Shown here: positions 5,655 to 12,157 of the stretch, one piece after another | How positions within the stretch are numbered: position 1 is the stretch's first letter | How the letters are laid out: every line of letters starts with the position of its first letter | Assembly: GCA_030635005.1 (NCBI GenBank) | Contig: DAOVZS010000055.1 | Coordinates: 1-12,157, forward strand | From: Thiomargarita sp. | Lineage (GTDB): Bacteria; Pseudomonadota; Gammaproteobacteria; Beggiatoales; Beggiatoaceae | Reading direction: 5' to 3' | DNA: 12,157 nucleotides | Made by a program: the position numbers and the translations under genes | The notes under the pieces: model-generated | Told to the model about the DNA's origin: nothing | Database searches by the model: none | What the model saw: the letters and a program-made list of their open reading frames with translations, nothing else

Positions 5655-6551
5655 TTAAGAAAATAGATTTGTAATACGTTTAAAAAGACCCGAATTAATA
5701 CCTTTCTGTGTTTTTTCTACTATCTCACAAGCCAATAAGGCAGGATTCTCTTGTGTAGAAAGATAATGCTGTATTGATGAATTGAGACTGCGTTCTAATA
5801 GTTCTTTGCGAACAGGTTTGAGTAAAAAACGAAAGATTTTTCCTTCATTCACAAGGCTAATCAAAGAATCCGCGTCTTGAACTTTACTTAACACTAAAAT
5901 AACAAGATTAGGCGCATGCTGTTTTATCATTTTAAGAGCCAAACTCATATCTTCACCCGCCAGACTTAATTCTGAAATCAACACAGCAATATCATTTTGA
6001 TGTGTAATACTATTAATAGCCGATTCCATAGTCAAGCCTTGTGTGACACGATATTGGGGTTCAGCAATTTCCTTCACCATCCGATATATCTCAATATCAT
6101 CATCAATCACCAATATACCCATTTTTTGTTTTTCGGAATGGGAAACGGGGACAGAGGGGGGCGTAGCATTAAAAAGTTCCCCGCCAATCCGCACTGCTTG
6201 ATGCACAACACTTTGAATATTATCATTATCCCAAGGTTTTTTAATATAACGGAATATTTCACCCTTATTGACGGAACTGACAATAGCCCCCAGTTCAGAA
6301 TACCCTGTTAATAATAAACGCACCGTATTCGGAGAATATTCTTTCACTTGATGTAATAAGTCTACACCCAGCATTTCAGGCATACGCTGATCACTGACAA
6401 TAACATGTACCGTATTCTGTTTGATAATATCTAAGGCATCGTTTCCATTTGTAGTAATATGAACGTTGTAACTTGATTTAAACAAGACTTTTAAACTTCT
6501 CAAGATACGTTCTTCATCATCTACGAACAAAATTGTTGCGTTTTTACTCAT
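5655..6551 (-). CDS. double-receiver (REC-REC) response regulator with altered second receiver
   Basis: Two CheY-like receivers make up nearly all of this 298-residue protein. Receiver 1 (about 6-122) is canonical: Asp11/Asp12, phosphoacceptor Asp54 in SDQRMP, Thr82 in LLLTGY, Lys105 in KKPW. Receiver 2 (about 145-260) keeps the acidic pocket (Asp150-152), Ser222 and Lys245, but the phosphoacceptor position is Glu194 (ISELSL), encoded GAA. A short tail (about 261-298) includes IQHYL...ALLACEI, shared with the paralogue at 9239-10114, and no known output domain. It starts 3 nt after the kinase stop (TGA, ATT, ATG), a coupled arrangement implying it is a cognate partner of that kinase. Output is presumably by protein-protein contact. 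Confidence 0.9.
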   Translation of the reverse strand: MSKNATILFVDDEERILRSLKVLFKSSYNVHITTNGNDALDIIKQNTVHVIVSDQRMPEMLGVDLLHQVKEYSPNTVRLLLTGYSELGAIVSSVNKGEIFRYIKKPWDNDNIQSVVHQAVRIGGELFNATPPSVPVSHSEKQKMGILVIDDDIEIYRMVKEIAEPQYRVTQGLTMESAINSITHQNDIAVLISELSLAGEDMSLALKMIKQHAPNLVILVLSKVQDADSLISLVNEGKIFRFLLKPVRKELLERSLNSSIQHYLSTQENPALLACEIVEKTQKGINSGLFKRITNLFS

Positions 6552-6554
6552 AAT

Positions 6555-8285
6555 TCAAATTCCAGTAGGTAAACTGACTGTAAATGTAGTACCTTTGCCT
6601 TCTTGAGAAGTCACCTCAATATTTCCTCCATGTTCTTGAAGAATTTTATATGAGATAGACAAGCCCATACCAGTACCTTCACCAATATCCTTTGTAGTAA
6701 AGAAAGGATCAAAAATTTTGGGCAGCACTTTTTTCGGAATACCCTTACCATTATCCTGTATCAATACAAGGACATGGTCATTTTTAACACGGGTAGTGAT
6801 TATAATACTGCCCTTATTTTCAATGGCTTGTACGGCATTTGTCAATAAATTTAGAAAGACTTGATTAATTTGTGACGGTGCACATTTAACTTTGGGAATA
6901 TCACCATATTGCTTATTAATGGTGATCTTATTTTTAAATAAGTGTTTCGCAATGAGTAAACTACTGTTTAAGCCTTCATGTAGATCTACTTTGCTAATAT
7001 TGGACAAATCAAGCCGACTAAAGTTTTTTAAGTTAATCACCAATTCAAAGATTTGTTTTAAACCGTAGAGCGCATCCTTTAATAATTCCTCGCCTGTACT
7101 GTCATCTTCTTTGAGTTCATCAAATTCTTCTATCTGCGTCTTTAATTTTTTTCCATTCGAAATATGATCAGGTATGTTTACTATCAAAGCTCTATATTCT
7201 TGCAAAACATGTTTGAGATTGCTAAAGATGGTTTGAATCAATTGGATATTACTTTTTACATACCCTAATGGCGTATTAATTTCATGGACTAAGCCCGCAA
7301 CCATTTGTCCAAGTGATGCCATTTTTTCAGATTGAACCAGTTGCATTTGTGAGTCTTTTAACTGTTCTAAGGTATGTGATAATATTCGAGTACGCTCAGT
7401 AACACGCTGCTCCAAGGTATCATTTGCTGTTTTTAATTGTTGGTTAGCACGATTAAGCGCAGTATAACTCACGCGTAATCGATAAGCGATAAAGAGTATT
7501 AATAACAATAATAATCCTGAAAATACCATGAGCATTTGATGGTAAGGCGTACTTTCATTCAAACGAGCATCTTGCAAATTCACATAAGTTGTGGTCAGAA
7601 GATCAATTTTTTGTGCGGTACTTAAAATATTGATTTGTTCTAATATGGCATCAATATAAGGTCTATATTTGAGTATGGTACGGGCATGAGAAGCGATAAT
7701 GTTAATTTGGCTTCTGATATCTTGTTCAGAAAGTGCCCCTTTTTCCTGTAAGTTATCAATAAGTTTTTGAATCTGTGTTTCTTTTTCGGGCAGTAAACTG
7801 TATCTTAAAACGGCTGATAATAATGCATTCACATCACCTACCAACAACTTCGTATCTTCCAATCTCATTAACTCACTTACCGCTGTGGGAAAATAGCGTA
7901 CTGAGTTAGATAAAATAGCATTAACACTTTTGAATTGTTCAATATATTCACGTCTTTTTGTAATTTGTGCCAAATAAGCCGTTTTTTGGTATTCTGCATG
8001 CGCTATATTTTCACCATAAATACGTTTCAATTGAAAATCTTGCCAACGCTGATGGGTTGTTTCCAGTGTAATCCAAGTATCAGCCATTGCATCATAATTA
8101 TTATTTAAGGCAAGACGTGAATGTAACACTTGATTTATCCAAACCGCCTCCAATTGTTTCAGTGTGCCCAACGTGCTAATCACCTGATTATGTTGTTCAG
8201 TATCAACTAATTGTGTTTTTTGATATAAAAAAATCAGCAGTATCACTGATAAGACTGTCACAATATTAGTGAATATCTTATTCAT
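6555..8285 (-). CDS. membrane sensor histidine kinase with DAHL-like periplasmic domain
   Basis: This 576-residue kinase has a first membrane segment (about 4-21), a largely helical periplasmic region (22-250), a second membrane segment (about 251-268), a coiled-coil linker (275-320), and the kinase core. The sensor start (LKQLEAVWINQVLHSRLAL, then NNYD) resembles the DAHL family of double helical sensor domains; this is recognition from memory. Core motifs: H-box MVAGLVHEINTPLGY with His334, N-box FLNLLTNAVQAI with Asn483, DNGKGIP (511-517), FDPFFTTK and GTGMGL (537-542). All catalytic elements look intact. There is no fused receiver, so phosphoryl groups should go to the neighbouring double-receiver proteins. 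AAGGAG (8296-8301 on the complement) lies 10 bases before the ATG at 8285, and the start overlaps the peroxidase stop by 4 nt. The tight coupling suggests the kinase reads something the peroxidase does or binds. Confidence 0.92.
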   Translation of the reverse strand: MNKIFTNIVTVLSVILLIFLYQKTQLVDTEQHNQVISTLGTLKQLEAVWINQVLHSRLALNNNYDAMADTWITLETTHQRWQDFQLKRIYGENIAHAEYQKTAYLAQITKRREYIEQFKSVNAILSNSVRYFPTAVSELMRLEDTKLLVGDVNALLSAVLRYSLLPEKETQIQKLIDNLQEKGALSEQDIRSQINIIASHARTILKYRPYIDAILEQINILSTAQKIDLLTTTYVNLQDARLNESTPYHQMLMVFSGLLLLLILFIAYRLRVSYTALNRANQQLKTANDTLEQRVTERTRILSHTLEQLKDSQMQLVQSEKMASLGQMVAGLVHEINTPLGYVKSNIQLIQTIFSNLKHVLQEYRALIVNIPDHISNGKKLKTQIEEFDELKEDDSTGEELLKDALYGLKQIFELVINLKNFSRLDLSNISKVDLHEGLNSSLLIAKHLFKNKITINKQYGDIPKVKCAPSQINQVFLNLLTNAVQAIENKGSIIITTRVKNDHVLVLIQDNGKGIPKKVLPKIFDPFFTTKDIGEGTGMGLSISYKILQEHGGNIEVTSQEGKGTTFTVSLPTGI

Positions 8286-9226
8286 TTCAGTAATACTCCT
8301 TGATATGTGCCTGTCAGAGTTTTAAGAAATATCACAATCAACTGTTTTTCATGTTCAGGAATGGTACGTCCTAATTGATGGAAAGCCATAATATCTACCG
8401 CTTCTTTTAATGTTTTGGCAGAACCATCATGAAAATAAGGGGCTGTGATCTCCACATTACGTAAGCTAGGGACTTTAAATCGATACCGATCATATTCTTT
8501 TCCAGTCACCGTAAATCGCCCCAAATCTGCTTGGGTGATATTACCCCGTTGTTCAAAATAATTATTCAATACACCAAAAACCTGATATAAATTGCCCCCA
8601 ATATTCATACCTTGATGACATGCAATACAGCCATATTGCTTAAATAAGGTATATCCTTTTTTTTCATCACTGCTGATCGCCTTGTGATTACCGCGTAAAT
8701 ATTGATCAAATCGGGCATTCGGTGTGAACAATGAACGTTCATACAGGGCGATGGCCTCTTTAATATTTTGGATCTGGATACCTTGTGGATATAACGCCTT
8801 AAATTTTTTAAGATACGCCTGATCTTTTTTTAACTTATTGATAACTTCTATCCAATGACTGCCCATTTCTTTAGGATGATGTATCGGTCCATGCACTTGC
8901 TCTTCTAATGTAGCCGCACGCCCATTCCAAAATTGTCGAAAATTAAACCCACTATTAAATACGGTGGGGGCATTAATATCACCTTCAGTATCATTAATGC
9001 CGATAGAGTGGCTTAATTGATCCGTGCCCCCTTTTGCTAAATCATGACAACTGACACAAGCAATCGTGTTATCATGTGACAATCGTTTATCTTCAAAAAG
9101 TAATTGACCCAAAGCTACTTTGTCTGGATTCAAATCCATTGTTAATGGAATAGGCGTAATGGGTTCTTTGGCACACACATTTTGCATTAGAGATAATATG
9201 ATACATATAAGCACTCTAAATAACAT
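8282..9226 (-). CDS. periplasmic di-heme cytochrome c peroxidase (CCP/MauG superfamily)
   Basis: Bacterial di-heme peroxidases reduce hydrogen peroxide to water in the periplasm with electrons from small cytochromes or cupredoxins; MauG relatives use the same fold for other oxidations. Seen here: a signal peptide (MLFRVLICIILSLMQNVCA, predicted cleavage before Lys20), two haem motifs CVSCH (57-61) and CIACH (200-204), the family segment NAPTVFNS...FWNGRAATLEEQ (about 85-110), the PSLRNVEITAPYFHDGS block (about 253-269), and Met280 in DIMAFHQLGR, the expected axial ligand of the C-terminal high-potential haem. Met280 favours a CCP over MauG, which has Tyr there. Length 314 is normal. GAGGAAAGG just upstream (within 9227-9238) is a strong ribosome binding site, 12 bases after the upstream regulator. 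Its stop overlaps the kinase start (ATGA). Placement inside a signalling operon is unusual. Confidence 0.92.
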   Translation of the reverse strand: MLFRVLICIILSLMQNVCAKEPITPIPLTMDLNPDKVALGQLLFEDKRLSHDNTIACVSCHDLAKGGTDQLSHSIGINDTEGDINAPTVFNSGFNFRQFWNGRAATLEEQVHGPIHHPKEMGSHWIEVINKLKKDQAYLKKFKALYPQGIQIQNIKEAIALYERSLFTPNARFDQYLRGNHKAISSDEKKGYTLFKQYGCIACHQGMNIGGNLYQVFGVLNNYFEQRGNITQADLGRFTVTGKEYDRYRFKVPSLRNVEITAPYFHDGSAKTLKEAVDIMAFHQLGRTIPEHEKQLIVIFLKTLTGTYQGVLLK

Positions 9227-9238
9227 AAACCTTTCCTC

Positions 9239-10114
9239 TTATTTTTTTTCAAAAATCTTTTTAAATGTATTAAATTCTGTACTGTGTCGCGGTATTTCGA
9301 TAGCATGACATGCTAATAATTCAGGACGTTGTTGCATCTGCAAATAATGTTGTATCGCAGCTTGCACCGCAGTGTCTAAGATTTGATTATTGATAGGTTT
9401 CTGCAAAAAACGAAAAATTTGAGCTTGATTGATGAGACCCATTAATAACTGTGCATCTTGCACTTGCGTCACGATGATAGTCACAATGTCAGGACGTGCT
9501 AATTTTAAAGCTTTCAAAGGGATTATCATATCATCCCCATTCACAGTCATATCAGAAATAACTACGGTAAGATTATCCTGATGCGTCATATGCTCACACG
9601 CAGATGCTAATGTGGACGTCCTTGTGACGCTGCTATCGTATTGATGCGACAGCATATTATAAGTATCCACTTCATCATCAATCACCAATATTTCATTGTT
9701 TATTGATGTTAAATGTTCCTGAGCAGGACAATGCTTGATATTCTGACTAATTTTAACAGCTTGACTGACTCTTGTTTGAATCTCATCAAAATCCCAAGGT
9801 TTGGTCATGTAGCGAAATATTTCTGCCTCATTCACAGCACTGATCATCTTATCTGATTCAGAATAGCCTGTTAATAATAGGCGTAAGGTATGTGGAGAGA
9901 TTTTTTTGACGTGTTCTAATAATGTAGTGCCACACATGTTGGGCATACGCTGATCGCTGATAATAGCATGTACAGTCTCATTTTCAATAATATTTAACGC
10001 CGCTTCCCCACTTGACGCTGTATACACATGATAGTGACTTTTAAATAAGATTTCTAATGTTTTGAGGATCATTGGTTCATCATCAACAAACAAAAGGGTA
10101 GCTTTTTTAGTCAT
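9239..10114 (-). CDS. double-receiver (REC-REC) response regulator
   Basis: This is a 291-residue paralogue of the regulator at 5655-6551, with the same architecture. Receiver 1 (about 6-122) has Asp11/Asp12, Asp54 in SDQRMP, Thr82 in LLLTGY and Lys105 in TKPW. Receiver 2 (about 141-255) has Asp146/Asp147, phosphoacceptor Asp188 in ISDMTV, Thr216 and Lys239, so both receivers look competent. The tail repeats the IQHYL...P-LLAC pattern of its paralogue and then diverges. No DNA-binding, GGDEF, EAL or HD-GYP domain is present. It is the promoter-proximal gene of the operon, starting at ATG 10114 without an evident ribosome binding site, and its stop is 12 bases before the peroxidase gene. With the other paralogue it could form a two-step relay or a phosphate sink for the kinase. 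Confidence 0.9.
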   Translation of the reverse strand: MTKKATLLFVDDEPMILKTLEILFKSHYHVYTASSGEAALNIIENETVHAIISDQRMPNMCGTTLLEHVKKISPHTLRLLLTGYSESDKMISAVNEAEIFRYMTKPWDFDEIQTRVSQAVKISQNIKHCPAQEHLTSINNEILVIDDEVDTYNMLSHQYDSSVTRTSTLASACEHMTHQDNLTVVISDMTVNGDDMIIPLKALKLARPDIVTIIVTQVQDAQLLMGLINQAQIFRFLQKPINNQILDTAVQAAIQHYLQMQQRPELLACHAIEIPRHSTEFNTFKKIFEKK

Positions 10115-10171
10115 AAGTAGAAGTGCTCTATTAATATGTAAATATGATTAATTTACCATATAACCATATTT

Positions 10172-10200
10172 TTTGTATGTATAAATTGATATGATACAAA
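10172..10200. promoter_or_regulatory. candidate operator: inverted repeat in the divergent intergenic region
   Basis: TTTGTAT (10172-10178) and ATACAAA (10194-10200) are perfect 7-bp inverted arms separated by 15 bp. A second pair nearby is AAATATG (10140-10146) and CATATTT (10165-10171). Both lie between the divergent signalling operon and the GNAT-methyltransferase gene, where a regulator could control either. The XRE protein of the operon is an obvious candidate binder, but this is inference. Confidence 0.3.
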
Positions 10201-10216
10201 TATTAATAATTAATGA

Positions 10217-10244
10217 GTTATATATGTTAAAGAAAATCATTCAA
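10217..10244 (-). promoter_or_regulatory. predicted sigma70-type promoter for the signalling operon
   Basis: On the minus strand TTGAAT (complement of 10239-10244) and TATAAC (complement of 10217-10222) are separated by 16 bp, a reasonable vegetative promoter for transcription towards the regulator at 10114. The predicted leader is about 95 bases, AT-rich, and contains the inverted repeat at 10172-10200. Chance matches are easy in DNA this AT-rich. Confidence 0.4.
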
Positions 10245-10263
10245 TAACGATACCACACAATTT

Positions 10264-11766
10264 ATGAACTTAAATTTTATTGAAAAAATCGAATTCTTAA
10301 CAAAGGAATGTAAACAATTAAGTGAAGCTGAAATTACAGAATCTTCACATCTTTTTTCTAATCACTATGGCTTTTATAGTAAATTTTCTCCGATTCGCCC
10401 TGGAGAACGCATTAGAATGGGAAAAGCACGTTATAGCAGGCTAAAAAAGATCACTCATTGTTATGTTGCTTTTGCTAAATATCAAAACAAGATTATTGGA
10501 CATGCCTATTACATAAAAAAACAACTTTCCAATGGCATGGGCGCATGGGTAACTCAGCTTGTTGTGCATTCTGATTACCGAAAGATTGGTATTGCTAAAA
10601 CACTGTTACATTCAATCTGGGGATTCTCTGACTATGTTGCATGGGGATTGGCAACTGCTAACCCCTTAACAATTAAAGCACTTGAGTCAGTCACCTTTAG
10701 AAAAGTTAATATTGAATCGCTGAAAGAAAATCAGGATATTCTGATTGAATTGGCAGATGAGGTAGAATTTATAGATCCTTCCCTATTTTCATTTCAAGAC
10801 AACACACTGCTTGCCTTTACTAATTTTTTTTCAGATTCGCATCAATTGAAAGAGCAGATAGATGATGATAAAGAATCTATTTTTAATTTAAGCGACTTAA
10901 AAGCGGGCTATGAGTGGATCGCATTCACATTTAAAACTCAGGCACCGGAGCCGAAAAAATTTGAAATGCTTTTAAATATATCGGAACATGTTGTTAAGAA
11001 TGCCTATTCAAGGATGAAAAGACAAAAACATGCTTGGTCACAACAGGCCACTAAGGAAATAGATTATATTTTGAAACATGTTCTCCTTCATAAAGAGTCG
11101 TTTATTGCTGATTTTGGTTGTGGTGATGGTCGTCATTTAAAGGTGCTTTATTCCAAAGGTTTTCAAAATCTCGCAGGATATGAATTTTCTGACTCAATGG
11201 TCACTGAGGCCGAAAACTGTTTGAATATAAAATTACAAGATTGCAGAACTCTTGACTTAAAAAAAAGCTGTGATTTGATTCTTTGTTTGTATGATGTGAT
11301 AGGTTCTTTTGGAAATAATCAAGAAAATATTAAAATTATTAAATCAATTTCTCAGTCATTAAAGACTAATGGTATGGCTGTCATTTCAGTTTTAAATAGA
11401 GCGCTCACAGAGTCTATTGCGATTCATGCAGGCAATGTGTTGAAGGAACCCGATAAACTTTTGGCACTGCCAGCAAGCAATATTATGCAATCATCGGGTA
11501 ATATTTTTAATCCCAAATATTTTATGTTTGATGTTGATACAGGGGTCGTTTATAGAAAAGAGCGATTTTTTGATGAGGGACAACTTGATACAGAGTATTT
11601 GATTAGAGATAAAAGATATGCACGCTCTGAATTCTGTGTATTACTTGAAGAAACCGGATTGAAAGTGATTAATAGTTGTTATGTTCAATCAGGATATTGG
11701 GAATATCCTCTTTCTTCAACTGATGAAAAGGCTAAAGAAATTTTAGTCATTGTTAAAAAGCGATGA
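10264..11766 (+). CDS. GNAT acetyltransferase - SAM methyltransferase fusion
   Basis: The 500-residue protein joins two enzymes. The N-terminal part (about 15-190) is a GNAT fold: its acetyl-CoA signature is LVVHSDYRKIGIAKTLL (about 99-115, with the R-x-x-G-x-A loop at 106-111), followed by ATANPLTIKALESVTF, the usual late GNAT helix. The C-terminal part (about 240-500) is a class I methyltransferase: motif I IADFGCGDGR (281-290), an acidic residue after strand 2 (Glu307 in GYEFSD), and the motif IV region CDLILCLYDVIGSFG (336-350), then LKTNGMAVISVLNR. No signal or membrane segment is seen, so it is cytoplasmic. No ribosome binding site is evident, but no alternative start exists after the in-frame TAA at 10228. 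It is AT-rich and lies beside a repeat element, suggesting acquisition. The substrate is not predictable; modification of a small molecule, peptide or antibiotic is possible. Confidence 0.85.
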   Translation: MNLNFIEKIEFLTKECKQLSEAEITESSHLFSNHYGFYSKFSPIRPGERIRMGKARYSRLKKITHCYVAFAKYQNKIIGHAYYIKKQLSNGMGAWVTQLVVHSDYRKIGIAKTLLHSIWGFSDYVAWGLATANPLTIKALESVTFRKVNIESLKENQDILIELADEVEFIDPSLFSFQDNTLLAFTNFFSDSHQLKEQIDDDKESIFNLSDLKAGYEWIAFTFKTQAPEPKKFEMLLNISEHVVKNAYSRMKRQKHAWSQQATKEIDYILKHVLLHKESFIADFGCGDGRHLKVLYSKGFQNLAGYEFSDSMVTEAENCLNIKLQDCRTLDLKKSCDLILCLYDVIGSFGNNQENIKIIKSISQSLKTNGMAVISVLNRALTESIAIHAGNVLKEPDKLLALPASNIMQSSGNIFNPKYFMFDVDTGVVYRKERFFDEGQLDTEYLIRDKRYARSEFCVLLEETGLKVINSCYVQSGYWEYPLSSTDEKAKEILVIVKKR

Positions 11767-11833
11767 TTTACTTTTAGGATCTGATGTTACGCAGAGTGTT
11801 TCTAAAGAGCTTATATCACAAAGTCACAGCCTT

Positions 11834-11868
11834 GTCAGAATTTATAGGATTTAAGAATTTTCAGAATT
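11834..11868. repeat. degenerate octamer-like AT repeat inside the element
   Basis: On the complementary strand the core reads as successive near-octamers of the form AAATYCTN (AATTCTGA, AAATTCTT, AAATCCTA, TAAATTCT). Short strings of this type recur in intergenic DNA of several bacterial groups, from memory. Function unknown. Confidence 0.5.
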
Positions 11869-11875
11869 GGGGGCA

Positions 11876-11898
11876 CAGGCGCAATCGCAGGCGCAATC
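11876..11898. repeat. direct repeat CAGGCGCAATC x2
   Basis: CAGGCGCAATC occurs at 11876-11886 and again at 11888-11898, separated by a single G, giving a 12-bp period in the core of the inverted-repeat element. Confidence 0.8.
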
Positions 11899-11956
11899 CA
11901 TACACGGTGTTGCCTTTGTGCTATAAGCTCTTTAGAAACAGAGTGCGTAACATCAG

Positions 11957-12157
11957 TTACCAAATCAATCAGATGTCAGGTTGCAATATGAACACACTAC
12001 CAATATAAATCTGTGCAATCTGATCACATTCCTTGAAATACTGTGTATGCTCTTTTTTTTTTCAATATTTATACTTTATAACTGATGTTACGTACTAAAC
12101 TTCCAAAAATCACAATTAACTACACGGATTATTTTTAAGAAAGGATAAGGCACAACC
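11957..12157. other. AT-rich intergenic end of window
   Basis: No gene is supported here. The stretch contains a run of at least ten T (around 12051-12062), the extra repeat end (12079-12095), and at the very end a purine-rich AAGGATAAGG (12141-12150) that could be the ribosome binding site of a gene starting just beyond the window. The last point is a guess. Confidence 0.4.
12079..12095 (+). repeat. additional copy of the element's outer end
   Basis: TAACTGATGTTACGTAC matches the outer end of the right arm (complement of 11943-11959, TAACTGATGTTACGCAC) at 16 of 17 positions. It could mark the edge of another, diverged copy or a recognition end left by a related transposon. Confidence 0.55.

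Larger units (their letters stand above)
11781..11956. mobile_element. MITE-like element with 43-nt terminal inverted repeats
   Basis: The left arm (11781-11823) begins CTGATGTTACGCA; the right arm (11914-11956) is its inverted copy with 4 mismatches in 43 positions, three of them being a GAG/CTC swap. The 176-bp unit contains no transposase gene. Its 90-bp core holds AT-rich degenerate repeats (11834-11868) and a direct repeat (11876-11898). The outer end recurs at 12079-12095. This is the form expected of a miniature inverted-repeat transposable element or of a large intergenic hairpin repeat family. No clear target-site duplication is visible. It starts 14 bp after the methyltransferase stop, so the transcribed hairpin could also end that transcript. 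A small ORF crossing it is probably not a gene. Confidence 0.7.

Noticed and set aside
11784..12008. 74-codon ORF across the inverted-repeat element
   Set aside because: It runs through both arms and the low-complexity core and shows no protein family signature; more likely part of the repeat.

Overview
The window looks like chromosomal DNA from an AT-rich gammaproteobacterium with a sulfur and multiheme-cytochrome lifestyle. An intact RdgC homologue points to Beta- or Gammaproteobacteria. A rhodanese, a YeeE/YedE-type sulfur transporter and a pentaheme cytochrome c suggest a colourless sulfur oxidiser; a Beggiatoa/Thiotrichales-like host is my best guess. That placement is an inference from gene content and base composition, not from a database match.

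Layout. (1) Positions 1-700 are accessory or decaying DNA: a 12-bp tandem array (80-346) inside an ORF that can be read as a hydrophobic membrane protein, then a short remnant (560-694) resembling the C-terminus of a type ISP restriction-modification enzyme. (2) rdgC lies on the minus strand (720-1643), with a hairpin terminator at its 3' end. (3) A divergent plus-strand operon (1752-5264) encodes an exported two-domain rhodanese, a YeeE/YedE-family membrane protein with a His/Cys-rich loop, and a pentaheme c-type cytochrome whose signal peptide lies upstream of any ATG, GTG or TTG. (4) A compact minus-strand operon (10114 down to 5287) runs REC-REC response regulator, periplasmic di-heme peroxidase, DAHL-type sensor histidine kinase, second REC-REC regulator, small XRE-type DNA-binding protein. 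Gaps are 3-12 nt, with one 4-nt overlap. (5) A divergent plus-strand gene (10264-11766) encodes a GNAT acetyltransferase fused to a SAM-dependent methyltransferase. (6) The tail (11767-12157) has no convincing gene but carries a MITE-like element with 43-nt inverted repeats, and another copy of its outer end.

How the genes may work together. The plus operon fits import of reduced sulfur (YeeE/YedE-like), sulfane-sulfur transfer in the periplasm (rhodanese), and electron transfer or oxidation by the cytochrome. The minus operon is the best candidate for an undescribed system. A di-heme cytochrome c peroxidase is translationally coupled to a sensor kinase with a large periplasmic helical domain. 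The kinase is flanked by two paralogous double-receiver proteins that lack a recognisable output domain, and a lambda-type DNA-binding protein closes the operon. I infer a periplasmic redox/peroxide signalling cassette in which the peroxidase may be a sensory partner and the XRE protein a possible transcriptional output. One receiver has Glu in place of the phosphoacceptor Asp.
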